Below, in pieces: positions 1 to 9,420 of a DNA stretch of 64,000 nucleotides. This DNA comes from Achromobacter pestifer (GTDB lineage: Bacteria; Pseudomonadota; Gammaproteobacteria; Burkholderiales; Burkholderiaceae_B): assembly GCF_902859625.1 (NCBI RefSeq), contig NZ_CADIJX010000001.1, forward strand, positions 1,364,001 through 1,428,000, read 5' to 3'. The notes below the pieces were generated by a model. The model saw only the letters and a list, made by a program, of their open reading frames with translations. It had not been told where the DNA came from and ran no database searches. The position numbers and the translations under genes are program-made. Positions within the stretch are counted from its first letter, which is position 1; each line of letters starts with the position of its first letter.

Positions 1-981
1 CTGGCCGGCCTGTACGAAGTGATCGAAAAGCTGTTCGACGTGCGCTTGACGGAAACGCCCGTGTCCACGTGGCACGCTGATGCGCGCGGCGTGCGGGTGG
101 AAAATCCTTCGGGCGGCCTGATCGGCTATCTGTACCTGGACCTTTACGCCCGCGCCGGCAAGCAAAGCGGCGCCTGGGTCGACAGCGAGCGCACGCGCCG
201 CGTCGTGGCCGGCCATGTGCAGACGCCGGTTGTCTACCTGACCTGCAACTTCTCGCGCCCCAATGGCGATCGCGCGGCCGTGCTGACGCACGACGACGTC
301 ATCACCCTGTTCCACGAAACCGGCCACGCGCTGCATGCGCTGCTGTCTGAAGTGGACGAGCCCGGCGCCGCGGCATTCGCCAGCGTGGAATGGGACGCCA
401 TTGAACTGCCTTCGCAATTCATGGAGAACTTCTGCTGGGAATGGGCAGTCGTGCAAAAGTTGTCGGCCCATGTGGATACCGGCGAGCCGCTGCCGCGCGC
501 CCTCTACGACCGCCTGGTCGCTGCCCGCAACTACCAGAGCGGCATGCAGACCGTGCGCCAGATCGAATTCGCCTTGTTTGACATGCTGATGCATGACCGG
601 GCTCGTGGCGCCACCATCGCCGAAGTGCTGGCCCTGCTGCAAGAAGTGCGCCAGGAAGTGGCCGTGCTGTTCCCGCCGGCATGGCATCGTTTGCCGCACG
701 CTTTTTCGCATCTGTTCGCGGGCGGCTACGGGGCGGGCTACTACAGCTACAAGTGGGCCGAAGTACTGTCCGCCGATGCCTACGAAGCCTTCGAGGAAGC
801 GGCGGCCAAACAATCCGGTAACGCCCTGGGCACGTTGGACGCCGCCACGGGCGCGCGCTTCCGCCGCGAAGTGCTGGCCGTGGGCGGCTCACGCCCGGCA
901 GCCGAGTCGTTTGCCGCCTTCCGGGGCCGTCCCCCGCGCATTGACGCATTGCTGCGCCATAGCGGAATGAGCGGCAACTAA
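1..981 (+). CDS. prlC: oligopeptidase A, M3 metallopeptidase (3' part)
   Basis: The reading frame is open from the first base, so the 5' half of the gene lies outside the window. The visible 326 codons are the C-terminal catalytic half of a cytoplasmic zinc oligopeptidase of family M3 (PrlC/OpdA), which degrades short peptides such as cleaved signal peptides. The zinc motif HETGH is encoded at 313-327. It is followed by the downstream segment IELPSQFMEN, which supplies the third zinc ligand. The Gly/Tyr-rich loop GGYGAGYYSYKWAE near the C terminus is also typical of M3 enzymes. A terminator-like hairpin follows the stop codon. Confidence 0.93.
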   Translation: MAGLYEVIEKLFDVRLTETPVSTWHADARGVRVENPSGGLIGYLYLDLYARAGKQSGAWVDSERTRRVVAGHVQTPVVYLTCNFSRPNGDRAAVLTHDDVITLFHETGHALHALLSEVDEPGAAAFASVEWDAIELPSQFMENFCWEWAVVQKLSAHVDTGEPLPRALYDRLVAARNYQSGMQTVRQIEFALFDMLMHDRARGATIAEVLALLQEVRQEVAVLFPPAWHRLPHAFSHLFAGGYGAGYYSYKWAEVLSADAYEAFEEAAAKQSGNALGTLDAATGARFRREVLAVGGSRPAAESFAAFRGRPPRIDALLRHSGMSGN

Positions 982-1001
982 GCGCGCGATTCCCCTACCC
1001 C

Positions 1002-1031
1002 ACGGCCCGCCACGCGCGGGCCGTTATTTTT
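1002..1031 (+). terminator. intrinsic terminator after prlC
   Basis: An 8-bp GC-rich stem (acggcccg, 1002-1009, pairing with cgggccgt, 1017-1024) with a 7-nt loop is followed by tattttt. It lies just after the prlC stop and overlaps the 3' end of the convergent methyltransferase gene. Confidence 0.7.
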
Positions 1032-1770
1032 CCTCGGCCGGCTTGCGCGCCGAGACCACCAGCCAGCGGCCATGCACCGATTGATCGGACCCCGCTTGCT
1101 TCCAGAATTCGCGGACTTCCTCGGTTTCCGCGCGCTTGATCCGCCGCCGGTAATACAACCGCGATGGCACCGCCAGCAGATGCTCGATCATCCGCTTGGG
1201 CTTGGCCTCGTCGACCTCGTGCAACGTGATGTTCGCAAAGCCATAGTGCGACAACAGCAAATGCAGTTGCGGAAAGCTCCAGGGGAAATAGGTGATGTAG
1301 TCCTCTCCCCGCTGGCGGCCGATCATGGGGCGGAAACCCGAATGGAAGCCGCGCAGAAGAAATTGCAGCCGCGACCGGAAATACCACGTGTTCGGTGTCG
1401 TAATGATCAGCGTGCCGCCCGGACGCAACGCTTTGTACAGGCTCTGCACCAGCACGCCGGGATTGGTCATCAAGTGAATGGCCTCGCAGCAGACGGTGGC
1501 GTCATAGTGTTCAGCGACGGTCAGCGGCGTATCCAGGTCGTGCTCGGTCACGGACTGATAACCCGCGCTTGCAGGCGGAAATTGCCATAGGCCAACGCCG
1601 TCCAGCACCACCTGCCGGCCACTGGCGCCAGGCAGCGTGTCGCCCAGCCACCCCTGCCCGCAAGGCGCGTCCAGCACACGGTCGGCCAGACGGCTGCGCA
1701 AAATATCCACAACGACCGGGTAGTACGGATAGTACGGATAACGAAGGGCGGTGCCCACGGCCATGTCCAC
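1024..1770 (-). CDS. class I SAM-dependent methyltransferase
   Basis: A predicted 248-residue methyltransferase of unknown substrate. The SAM-binding motif I reads VLDAPCGQGWLG. Later come an acidic strand end (TEHDLDTPL) and the segment LRPGGTLIITTPN, which is the post-motif III region of class I methyltransferases, in the style of UbiG/Methyltransf_11 proteins. The GTG at 1770 is chosen because an AAGGGG ribosome site sits 9 nt upstream; an in-frame ATG two codons later is the alternative. An open frame continues upstream but lacks family similarity. The N-terminal stretch YPYYPYYP comes from a 9-bp tandem repeat. The gene converges with prlC and diverges from the SCO gene. Function beyond methyl transfer cannot be assigned. 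Confidence 0.8.
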   Translation of the reverse strand: MDMAVGTALRYPYYPYYPVVVDILRSRLADRVLDAPCGQGWLGDTLPGASGRQVVLDGVGLWQFPPASAGYQSVTEHDLDTPLTVAEHYDATVCCEAIHLMTNPGVLVQSLYKALRPGGTLIITTPNTWYFRSRLQFLLRGFHSGFRPMIGRQRGEDYITYFPWSFPQLHLLLSHYGFANITLHEVDEAKPKRMIEHLLAVPSRLYYRRRIKRAETEEVREFWKQAGSDQSVHGRWLVVSARKPAEEK

Positions 1771-2048
1771 GATTTGATTCCCCTTGAGACACCAAGTACT
1801 GCCAAGGCGCTGAATGTAGAGCGTCAGCGTGTCCCGGTGGGGCGAAATTGCCAGTTCTCCAACAATATCCAGACAAACTTTCACAAGTCGGTTCGCCCCA
1901 GCGGCATCGGATCTTTGCGCCAGGTCAATCAGCGGGCAGGCGCGAGGCGCGCAACGACTCGGGCACGCCAGGGGCACACCGGCCTTGCGGGTAGAATCCA
2001 AGGGTCTGTCCCGGCTTTCTCCATCCAACCCTTTCAGCCCTTGGACTT

Positions 2049-2663
2049 ATGCGACACCTCATTACCGGCCGCGCCTGGCGTGGCCTGCTGCTGGCCCTGT
2101 GCGTATTGCTTGCCGCATGCGGCGACCGGAATGTCGACTGGACGCTCTATAACGTGAAGGGCCACTTGCCCGACCTGAAATTCTCGCTACCCGGCGCCGG
2201 CGGCAAAACAGTCAGTAGCGACGACTTGAAGGGCAAGACGGTATTGCTGTTCTTCGGCTATGCCAGTTGCCCGGATATCTGCCCCACCACGATGGCGCAA
2301 CTGACGGCCGTACTGCAAAACCTGGGCGACAAGGCCCGCGACGTGCGCATCCTGTTCGTCAGCGTGGACCCCCACCGCGACACGCCCGACATCTTGCAGG
2401 CCTACGTCAATGCCTTCAATAACAACGCGATTGGCGTGACCGGCAACGAGAAGCAGATTGCCGACCTGGCCCGACGCTACCGCGTCGCGTATCAGATCGA
2501 AAAACCCCGCCCGGGCGACGACGCCGACATGTATGAAGTCACGCACAGCCGTGGCGTGTACATTTTCGACAAAGAGGGCAAAGCCCGCTTGCTGGCGTCC
2601 GACACCGACAGCATCGATGCGCTGACCAAAGACGTGCGCCAATTGATCGATCTGACCTCCTGA
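2049..2663 (+). CDS. SCO1/SenC family copper-binding lipoprotein
   Basis: A 204-residue thioredoxin-fold protein of the SCO1/SenC/PrrC family. It probably delivers copper to the CuA centre of cytochrome c oxidase or acts as a thiol redox factor on the periplasmic side of the inner membrane. The N terminus is a lipoprotein signal with lipobox LAAC (Cys24). The copper motif CPDIC has Cys74 and Cys78, and the third ligand His166 is in EVTHSRG, so all copper ligands are present. The gene stands alone, divergent from the methyltransferase, with a 278-bp gap upstream in which I cannot define a convincing promoter. The cytochrome oxidase genes are not in the window. Confidence 0.93.
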   Translation: MRHLITGRAWRGLLLALCVLLAACGDRNVDWTLYNVKGHLPDLKFSLPGAGGKTVSSDDLKGKTVLLFFGYASCPDICPTTMAQLTAVLQNLGDKARDVRILFVSVDPHRDTPDILQAYVNAFNNNAIGVTGNEKQIADLARRYRVAYQIEKPRPGDDADMYEVTHSRGVYIFDKEGKARLLASDTDSIDALTKDVRQLIDLTS

Positions 2664-2709
2664 CCCCGGGCTGTGGCGACGATGCGACGACCGGGCGGTG
2701 CGCTGCAAC

Positions 2710-2753
2710 ATGTTGCGGCCCTGCCCGAAATATGTTGCGGCCTTGCGCCAAAT
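2710..2753. repeat. 22-bp tandem repeat upstream of the GlsB gene
   Basis: Two adjacent 22-bp copies (2710-2731 and 2732-2753) are identical at 19 of 22 positions; both start ATGTTGCGGCC and end AAAT. They lie about 100 bp upstream of the small membrane-protein gene. The 22-bp period equals two helical turns, so a regulator could bind both copies on one DNA face. Confidence 0.6.
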
Positions 2754-2848
2754 ATCCGTACCGCATACCAGTTGTTACAGCCGCGCGATTCCCAGGGTGG
2801 GTATCATCAGTGCACATTGCCCCCTTTCCCCTAGTAAGGAGTACGCGC

Positions 2849-3100
2849 ATGAGCTTCATCATCATGATCATTGTCGGGTTCATCGTGGGCCTGATCGCCC
2901 GGGCCATCATGCCCGGAGACCAGAACATGGGAATCATCATGACTACCATCCTGGGCATCGTCGGCGCCGTCGTCGCCGGGTTCCTGGGCCAGACGATGGG
3001 CTGGTATGCGGAAGGCGAACCCGCCGGCTGGATCGCATCCGTCGTGGGTGCCATCATCGTGCTGTTCGTGGTTGGGATGATCGCCAAGAAGCGCACCTGA
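2849..3100 (+). CDS. GlsB/YeaQ/YmgE family small membrane protein
   Basis: An 83-residue, very hydrophobic protein of the transglycosylase-associated (GlsB/YeaQ/YmgE) family. Members are stress-induced inner-membrane proteins whose molecular role is not settled. Three membrane segments are visible: residues about 2-20, 27-47 and 60-78. They are Gly-rich and end with the basic tail AKKRT. An AAGGAG ribosome site lies 9 nt before the ATG, fixing the start; a longer upstream frame is not supported. The gene stands alone, with a tandem repeat upstream and a strong terminator downstream, so it is probably its own transcription unit. Confidence 0.88.
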   Translation: MSFIIMIIVGFIVGLIARAIMPGDQNMGIIMTTILGIVGAVVAGFLGQTMGWYAEGEPAGWIASVVGAIIVLFVVGMIAKKRT

Positions 3101-3126
3101 CGTTCTGTCAGGCATGCATCAATGAG

Positions 3127-3160
3127 AACGGGCCGATCTTTCGATCGGCCCGTTTTTTTT
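3127..3160 (+). terminator. strong intrinsic terminator
   Basis: A perfect 12-bp stem (aacgggccgatc, 3127-3138, with gatcggcccgtt, 3143-3154) and a tttc loop run into a T tract. It follows the GlsB gene by 27 bp. Confidence 0.93.
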
Positions 3161-3240
3161 CGCCCGTGGGGTGTTGGTGATGGGTTGCGCGCGTTTTTGG
3201 GCGGCTTTTTCATGGCTGCCTTCCGCGCGCTACACCCCTC

Positions 3241-4716
3241 CTACGATCCGCTGGCGGGGGTTGCCTGCGCCGTTGCGGTGCGCTCGGTCCAGCCGCCGCC
3301 CAGCACCTTGTACAAGGTCACCAGGTTGGAAAGGCGAGCCAATCGCGTGTCCACCAACGCCTGCTGCGAGGTGTACAGCGAACGCTGGGAATCCAGCACG
3401 CTCAGGTAGTCGTCGATCCCTTGGCGGAAGCGCTGGTCGGACACATCGTAGGCGCGCTGATTGGCATCCACCAACAAGCGCTGCGCCTGTATCTGCTCGT
3501 CCAGCGTGCCCCGGCCAGCCAGGGCATCCGCCACTTCACGAAAGCCCGTCTGGATGGATTTTTCGTATTGCGCAACCTGGATGTTCTTCTGCACTTTCGC
3601 CAGATCCAGCCCTGCCAACAGCGAGCCGCCGGCGAAGATCGGCACGGTGATCTGAGGCACGAAGCTCCAGGCGCCGGAGCCTCCCTCGAACAGACCGCCC
3701 AAGCTGGCGCTGGCGGTGCCCGCCTGGCCTGTCAGGCTGATCGTCGGGAAGAACGCGGCACGCGCCGCGCCGATATTGGCGTTGGCGCCCTTCAACTGGT
3801 GCTCTGCCGCACGGATGTCCGGACGGCGGGCCAGCAGATCCGACGGCAGCCCCGAAGGCAGGGTGGTCGGCAGCATGCTGTCATCCAGCTTGACCGCCTG
3901 ATCCAGCGCCGCCGTGATTTCGGGCGACATCGGCTGGCCCACCAGCAGCACCAGCGCATTGCGGTCCTGCGCGGCCTGGCGCGTGTATTGCGACAGGTTG
4001 CGCTGGGCCGTGCGCAGCGACACTTCCGCCTGGCTCAAGTCCAACGCGGTGGACAGGCCCTGGTCGTAGCTTTGCTGCGTGAGCTTGAAGGAATCTTCCT
4101 GGCTCTTGAGCGTGTCGCGCGTCAGGCTCAACAATTCCTGGTCGGCACGCAGCGTCAGATAGGCATTGGCCACCTCGGCGATCAGCGTCAGCTGCGTCGC
4201 CGTGCGCGTTTCATCCAGCGCCAGGTACGATTCCAACGCCTGGTCGCTCAGGCTGCGGATACGGCCAAAGAGATCCAGCTCCCACGAGGACACGGCTGCG
4301 CCCACCTGATAGCTGTGGCTGGTCGTGGCCCGGCCGCTGGCGGACAGGTCCGCCGGCGTACGCTGCGCCGTCTCCTGGCCCGCGATGCCCACGCTGGGCA
4401 ACAGATCGGAACGCTGGATACGGTACTGCGCACGCGCCGCTTCGACATTCAATGCCGCCACGCGCAAATCGCGGTTGTTCGCCAGAGACTGTTCGATCAG
4501 CTGTTGCAACAACGGGTCGCCGAAGAAATCGCGCCAGCCGATATCGGCCGTCGACAGTCCCTGGGCGGCCTGGGCCGCTTCACCCTTGTACGCCGGACCC
4601 GAAGGATAGGCGGCGTCGACCGGCGCGTCCGGCCGTTCGTAGGTCGGAGCCAGCGAGCAGCCCGCCAGGGCCGCCGCCAGGGAAACAGACAATAAAGTTC
4701 TCATCTGAAGTTTCAT
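3241..4716 (-). CDS. NodT/OprM-type outer membrane efflux lipoprotein
   Basis: A 491-residue outer-membrane factor of the RND efflux superfamily (NodT/OprM/AxyM type), the exit duct of the tripartite pump encoded just upstream. It has a lipoprotein signal with lipobox LAGC (Cys20), followed by SLAPTYERPDAP, a start typical of OprM-like proteins. Two repeated TolC-type helical hairpins follow, each with Arg/Ala/Gln-rich coiled coil. The ATG shares its A with the TAA stop of the pump gene (TAATG), and GAAGGAC lies 8 nt upstream of that ATG, so translation is probably coupled. It is the last gene of the efflux operon. Confidence 0.93.
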   Translation of the reverse strand: MKLQMRTLLSVSLAAALAGCSLAPTYERPDAPVDAAYPSGPAYKGEAAQAAQGLSTADIGWRDFFGDPLLQQLIEQSLANNRDLRVAALNVEAARAQYRIQRSDLLPSVGIAGQETAQRTPADLSASGRATTSHSYQVGAAVSSWELDLFGRIRSLSDQALESYLALDETRTATQLTLIAEVANAYLTLRADQELLSLTRDTLKSQEDSFKLTQQSYDQGLSTALDLSQAEVSLRTAQRNLSQYTRQAAQDRNALVLLVGQPMSPEITAALDQAVKLDDSMLPTTLPSGLPSDLLARRPDIRAAEHQLKGANANIGAARAAFFPTISLTGQAGTASASLGGLFEGGSGAWSFVPQITVPIFAGGSLLAGLDLAKVQKNIQVAQYEKSIQTGFREVADALAGRGTLDEQIQAQRLLVDANQRAYDVSDQRFRQGIDDYLSVLDSQRSLYTSQQALVDTRLARLSNLVTLYKVLGGGWTERTATAQATPASGS

Positions 4717-7700
4717 TACGGTTGTCCTTCGGCGGACACTTCCTGCGAGCCGTTGGCGCTGGGGTCGTGCTTGTCTTGGTTTTCGCTCATGCGCTTCACC
4801 TTGAACATGCGAAGCATGATCACGAAGAAGGCCGGGACGAAGAAGATCGCCAGGAACGTGCCGGTCAACATGCCGCCGATCACGCCCGTGCCGATGGCGT
4901 TCTGGCTGCCCGAACCGGCGCCCGACGAGATCGCCAGCGGCGTCACGCCCAGGATGAATGCCAGGGACGTCATCAGAATCGGACGCAGACGCTGGCGGGC
5001 GGCGTGAATGGCCGATTCCGTCAGGCTGGCGCCGGATTCAAAGTGCTCTTTGGCGAACTCCACGATCAGGATGGCGTTTTTGGCCGCCAGCCCCACTGTG
5101 GTGAGCAGCCCCACCTGGAAGTACACGTCGTTGGACAGGCCCCGCATCAAGGTCGCCAGCAGCACGCCGATGATCCCCAGCGGCACCACCAGCATGACGG
5201 CGGTCGGGATGGACCAGCTTTCATACAACGCGGCCAGGCACAGGAACACCACGATCAGCGATATGGCGTAGAGCGCCGGCGCCTGCGAACCCGACAGACG
5301 TTCTTCAAAGGACAAACCGGTCCATTCAAAGCCCACGCCCACCGGCAGCTTGGCCGCCAGCTTTTCCATTTCGTTCATCGCCGCGCCCGAGCTATAGCCC
5401 GTCGCCGCCTGGCCCTGGATGTTGTAGGACGGCACGCCGTTGTAGCGGTTCAGCTTTTGCGGGCCGAAGCTCCACGTTGCCTTCGAGAACGCCGAGAACG
5501 GCACCATGTCGCCCGCGCTGTTGCGCACATACCATTTGTTCAAGTCTTCCGGCAGCATGCGCGAGGATGCCTCGCCCTGCGCGAACACCTTTTTCACCCG
5601 GCCGCGGTCGATGAAGTCGTTGACGTACGACGAACCCCAGGCGGTGGCCAGCGTGCTGTTGATGTCCGACACGGCGACGCCGAGCGCGCGTGCCTTCTCG
5701 CGGTCGATGTCCAGCTGGTACTGCGGCGCGTCCTCGATGCCATTGGGACGCACGCCCATCAGCACCGGGCTTTTCGCCGCTTCGCCCAGCAACTGGTTGC
5801 GCGCGGCAAGCAGCTTCTCATGGCCCACGCCTGCGCGGTCCATCAGTTGGAAGTCGAAGCCGGTGACGTTGCCCAGTTCCATCACGGAAGGCGGCGGCAC
5901 CACGAACAGTTGCGCACGGCGCTCGGTCTTGGCGAAGTGCGCGTTGGCACGCCCCGCCACGGCGGCTGCCTTCAATTTGGCGTCGCCGCGTTCTTCCCAG
6001 TCGCGCAGCTTGATGAACAGGATGGAAGCGTTCTGACCGCGGCCGCCGAAGTTGAAGCCGTTGACGGCGAACACCGAGGTGACGGCGTCTTTCTCTTCGG
6101 TCAGCAGGTACTTCGTGGCGTCGTCAATAACGGCCTTGGTGGCTTCCGCGGTGGCGCCTGCGGGCGTCTGGATCTGGGCGAACAAAATGCCCTGGTCCTC
6201 GCCCGGCAGGAAGGCGGTCGGAATGCGCGTGAACATCCAGCCCATCGCGATCACCAGGGCCAGGTACACCACCATCAGGCGCTTGGTGCGGTTCAAGCCG
6301 CGCGCCACGGAGTTGGCATAGCCATTGCTGCTGCGTTCAAACGTGCGGTTGAACCAGCCGAAGAAGCCCTTCTTCGAGCCATGATGGCCCTTCGGAATAG
6401 GCTTGAGCAGCGTCGCGCACAAGGCCGGCGTGAAGACGATGGCCACCAGCACGGACAGCACCATGGACGACACGATGGTGATCGAGAACTGGCGATAGAT
6501 CACGCCCGTGGAGCCGCCGAAGAACGCCATCGGGATGAACACCGCGGCCAGCACCATGGCGATGCCGATCAGCGCGCCGGTAATCTGACCCATGGACTTG
6601 CGCGTGGCCTGCTTGGGCGTCAAGCCCTCTTCGGCCATCACCCGTTCAACGTTTTCCACCACCACGATGGCGTCATCCACCAGCAGGCCGATGGCCAGCA
6701 CCATCCCGAACATGGTCAGGGTGTTGATGGAATAGCCAAATACCGCCAGCACGCCGAACGTGCCCAACAGCACCACCGGCACCGCCAGCGTGGGGATGAT
6801 GGTGGCGCGGAAGTTCTGCAAGAACAGGTACATCACCAGGAAGACCAGGATGATGGCTTCCACCAGCGTCTTGAACACTTCGTGGATCGACAGGCTGACG
6901 AACGGCGTCGTGTCATACGGATACACGACGTCCATGCCCGGCGGGAAGTACGGCTTCAGGTTGTTGATGGTGTCACGCACCGCCTGCGCCGTGTCCAGCG
7001 CGTTTGCCCCCGGCGCCAGCTTGATCGCCAGACCCGAGGCCGGGTTGCCGTTGTAGAAGCTGTCGATGGCGTAGGTCTGCCCGCCCAGTTCAATGCGCGA
7101 GACATCGCCCAGACGCACTTGCGAACCGTCGGCATTGACCTTGAGCAGGATGCGGCCGAAGTCTTCCGCTTTCTCCAGGCGCGACGGCCCGATGATGGTG
7201 GCGTTCAGTTGCTGGCCGCGCACGGACGGCAGGCCGCCCAACTGGCCGGACGACACCTGCACGTTCTGTTCCTTGATCGCCGCCACCACATCAACGGAGG
7301 TCAATCCGTAATTGACGAGCTTGGCCGGATCCAGCCAGATACGCATGGCGTACTGCGAACCGAACAACTGGAAATCGCCCACGCCCTGCGTGCGGCTGAT
7401 GGGATCCTGGACGTAGGACGCGACGTAATCGGACAAGTCGTCCTTGTTCATCGTGCCGTCGGTGGACACGAAGCCCGCCACGATCAGGAAGTTCTTCGTG
7501 GCCTTGGTGACGCGGATGCCCTGCTGCTGCACTTCCTGCGGCAAGAGCGGCTGCGCCAAGGCCAGCTTGTTCTGCACCTGCACCTGCGCCGTGTCCGGGT
7601 TGGTGCCCTGCTTGAAGGTCAGCGTGATGGACATGCTGCCGTCGGAATTGCTTTCCGACGAGATGTACTGCAAGCCGTCCAGCCCGTTCATCTGCTGTTC

Positions 7701-7895
7701 GATCACCTGCACCACGGTGTCCTGCACCGTTTGCGCGGATGCGCCCGGGTAGGTCACGGCGATGCTGATGGCCGGCGGCGCGATGTTGGGGTATTGCGAG
7801 ACCGGCAACTGCAAGATGGACAGCGCGCCGGCCATCATCAGCACAATCGCGATCACCCAGGCGAAAACCGGCCTATCGATAAAAAACTTTGCCAT
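4716..7895 (-). CDS. RND multidrug efflux pump, AcrB/MexB (HAE1) type
   Basis: A 1059-residue inner-membrane proton/drug antiporter. It has the full RND architecture: the N-terminal helix [20 protein letters not shown], two large periplasmic loops and twelve membrane helices. The proton-relay aspartate pair is present in TM4 ([17 protein letters not shown]). Length and the opening [14 protein letters not shown] match AcrB, MexB and Achromobacter AxyB; full-length comparison would be needed to say which Achromobacter pump this is. It lies between the adaptor gene (14-nt gap) and the channel gene (1-nt overlap). Substrates of such pumps are typically beta-lactams, quinolones, chloramphenicol and dyes; for this copy that is inference. 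Confidence 0.95.
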   Translation of the reverse strand: MAKFFIDRPVFAWVIAIVLMMAGALSILQLPVSQYPNIAPPAISIAVTYPGASAQTVQDTVVQVIEQQMNGLDGLQYISSESNSDGSMSITLTFKQGTNPDTAQVQVQNKLALAQPLLPQEVQQQGIRVTKATKNFLIVAGFVSTDGTMNKDDLSDYVASYVQDPISRTQGVGDFQLFGSQYAMRIWLDPAKLVNYGLTSVDVVAAIKEQNVQVSSGQLGGLPSVRGQQLNATIIGPSRLEKAEDFGRILLKVNADGSQVRLGDVSRIELGGQTYAIDSFYNGNPASGLAIKLAPGANALDTAQAVRDTINNLKPYFPPGMDVVYPYDTTPFVSLSIHEVFKTLVEAIILVFLVMYLFLQNFRATIIPTLAVPVVLLGTFGVLAVFGYSINTLTMFGMVLAIGLLVDDAIVVVENVERVMAEEGLTPKQATRKSMGQITGALIGIAMVLAAVFIPMAFFGGSTGVIYRQFSITIVSSMVLSVLVAIVFTPALCATLLKPIPKGHHGSKKGFFGWFNRTFERSSNGYANSVARGLNRTKRLMVVYLALVIAMGWMFTRIPTAFLPGEDQGILFAQIQTPAGATAEATKAVIDDATKYLLTEEKDAVTSVFAVNGFNFGGRGQNASILFIKLRDWEERGDAKLKAAAVAGRANAHFAKTERRAQLFVVPPPSVMELGNVTGFDFQLMDRAGVGHEKLLAARNQLLGEAAKSPVLMGVRPNGIEDAPQYQLDIDREKARALGVAVSDINSTLATAWGSSYVNDFIDRGRVKKVFAQGEASSRMLPEDLNKWYVRNSAGDMVPFSAFSKATWSFGPQKLNRYNGVPSYNIQGQAATGYSSGAAMNEMEKLAAKLPVGVGFEWTGLSFEERLSGSQAPALYAISLIVVFLCLAALYESWSIPTAVMLVVPLGIIGVLLATLMRGLSNDVYFQVGLLTTVGLAAKNAILIVEFAKEHFESGASLTESAIHAARQRLRPILMTSLAFILGVTPLAISSGAGSGSQNAIGTGVIGGMLTGTFLAIFFVPAFFVIMLRMFKVKRMSENQDKHDPSANGSQEVSAEGQP

Positions 7896-7909
7896 GCATG
7901 GCTCCCTGA

Positions 7910-9103
7910 TTACTGCTTAGCCGGCGCGGCATTCGCCGCCTGCGGCTGCTGCGCATTGGCGCCGGCTTCGGTGGCTACCACCTCGGCGCCCGGACGCACC
8001 ATTTGCAGACCTTCCACGATGACCTTGTCGCCAGCAGCCAGGCCATCGGTGACCAACCACTTGTCGCCAATGGCACGATCAGTCTGCAATTGACGCAATT
8101 CGACCTGGTTCTTGGCATTGACGACCAGTGCCGTCGGCTGGCCGCGCTGATTGCGCGTCACGCCGCGTTGCGGCACCAGCAAGCCGTCGGCGGCCACGCC
8201 ATCGGCCAGACGGGCGCGCACGAACATGCCCGGCAGCAGGCGGCGGTCGGGGTTAGGGAACACCGCGCGCAGCGTGATCGAGCCAGTTCCCTGGTCCACG
8301 GTCACTTCCGAGAACTGGAGCTTGCCGGGTTGCTTGTATTGCGAACCATCTTCCAGGGTCAGCGTCACCAGCGCGGCCTGTTCGCCGTCTGCCTTCTTCA
8401 ACTGGCCGCTGGCCAATGCGTCTTGCAGGCGCAGCAGCTGGACGCTGGATTGGGTCACGTCGACATAGATCGGGTCAATTTGCTGCACCGCAGCCAACGC
8501 CCCGGTCTGATTGGCCGTCACCAGCGCGCCTTCGGTCACCGACGAGCGGCCGATGATGCCGTCGATCGGCGACAACACCTTGGTATAGACAAGGTTGATG
8601 CGCGCGGTGTCCAACGCGGCCTTGGCCGACAACACGTCGGCTGCGGCCTGGTCGCGCGAGGCAACGGCGTTGTCATAGGTCTGTTGGCTGACGGCGCGGG
8701 TAGCCACCAGCGGCTTGTAGCGTTCAGCCAGCAGGGCCGCCGTCTTTTGCTGCGCCTGCGCACGCGCCAAGGCGGCCTTCTGGCTGTCCACGCTGGCCTG
8801 ATAGAGCGCGGGGTCGATTTGATAGAGCTGTTCGCCCGACTTGACCTCGCCGCCTTCCGTGAACAGGCGCTTCTGGACGATACCGTTGACTTGGGGACGG
8901 ACTTCGGCCACGCGGAATGCGGACGTGCGGCCCGGCAATTCGGTGGTCAGGGAAACGGGCTGCGTGGTCAAGGTCACGACTGAGACTTGCGGCTTGCCCG
9001 CCTGCGGCGCGTCTTGCTTCTTGCCGCAAGCGGCCAGGGTCAGGGCCGATGCCGTCAGCGTGACGACCGCCGCGCTACGCCACATAGCGCTTTTCTTGTT
9101 CAT
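7910..9103 (-). CDS. RND efflux periplasmic adaptor (membrane fusion protein)
   Basis: A 397-residue AcrA/MexA-type adaptor that joins pump and channel across the periplasm. It carries a lipoprotein signal with lipobox LAAC followed by GKKQDAPQ. Then come the lipoyl/barrel-sandwich half motifs ([31 protein letters not shown]), an alpha-hairpin and beta-barrel. The C terminus is rich in Ala and Gln. The ATG at 9103 is preferred because GGGAA lies 8 nt upstream; an in-frame ATG at 9112 is possible. It is the first gene of the efflux operon, divergent from a LysR regulator. The long leader contains a C9G7 tract. Confidence 0.94.
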   Translation of the reverse strand: MNKKSAMWRSAAVVTLTASALTLAACGKKQDAPQAGKPQVSVVTLTTQPVSLTTELPGRTSAFRVAEVRPQVNGIVQKRLFTEGGEVKSGEQLYQIDPALYQASVDSQKAALARAQAQQKTAALLAERYKPLVATRAVSQQTYDNAVASRDQAAADVLSAKAALDTARINLVYTKVLSPIDGIIGRSSVTEGALVTANQTGALAAVQQIDPIYVDVTQSSVQLLRLQDALASGQLKKADGEQAALVTLTLEDGSQYKQPGKLQFSEVTVDQGTGSITLRAVFPNPDRRLLPGMFVRARLADGVAADGLLVPQRGVTRNQRGQPTALVVNAKNQVELRQLQTDRAIGDKWLVTDGLAAGDKVIVEGLQMVRPGAEVVATEAGANAQQPQAANAAPAKQ

Positions 9104-9420
9104 AGATTGCATTCCCGAAAAATTAAAAGGCCCCACGCTGCACCCGCTTTTGCGGGCTTGCTGCCCCCCCCCGGGGGGGCGTTTCTTGCCTTGGGACAGT
9201 GCGGCGGCAAAAAAAACGCCGCGCCGCGCCCGAATGGGGCAAGGCAGTGCATCAACGGGGTGGATTCGCGTTGAACACGCAGGTTGGGCTTTATCGAATT
9301 GCTGCATTGCAGAACTCGCATTCTGCGTTATCCCGCCCAAGAAACAAAGGGGCGCAATGAGAAAACATCATTCCATTTATGGGACAATTTCAACACCCCT
9401 GCATATGACAGAATCTAGCC
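9104..9420. promoter_or_regulatory. divergent control region of the efflux operon and lysR
   Basis: The 317-bp gap between the adaptor gene and the divergent LysR gene holds no ORF I would accept. It contains an uninterrupted C9G7 tract (9164-9179). A CCCGC-TTTT-GCGGG hairpin is at 9143-9156. A GCGGCG/CGCCGC hairpin with an A8 loop is at 9201-9222. The small dyad CCAT-TT-ATGG (9373-9382) lies 39 bp before the lysR ATG and is a candidate LysR site. No promoter hexamers are clear enough to place. Confidence 0.55.

Noticed and set aside
1721..1741. The 9-bp tandem repeat tagtacgga x2 as a phase-variation switch in the methyltransferase gene
   Set aside because: Unit length is a multiple of three and there are only two copies, so slippage would only lengthen YPYYPYYP without shifting the frame.
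4452..8093. A 1213-codon open frame opposite the RND pump gene
   Set aside because: It is an antisense shadow of a clear pump gene in GC-rich DNA: the His/Arg/Gln-rich translation fits no family and no ribosome site supports it.
9143..9179. The CCCGC hairpin and C9G7 tract as an intrinsic terminator
   Set aside because: On neither strand does a T tract follow directly, and the position is before genes, not after them.
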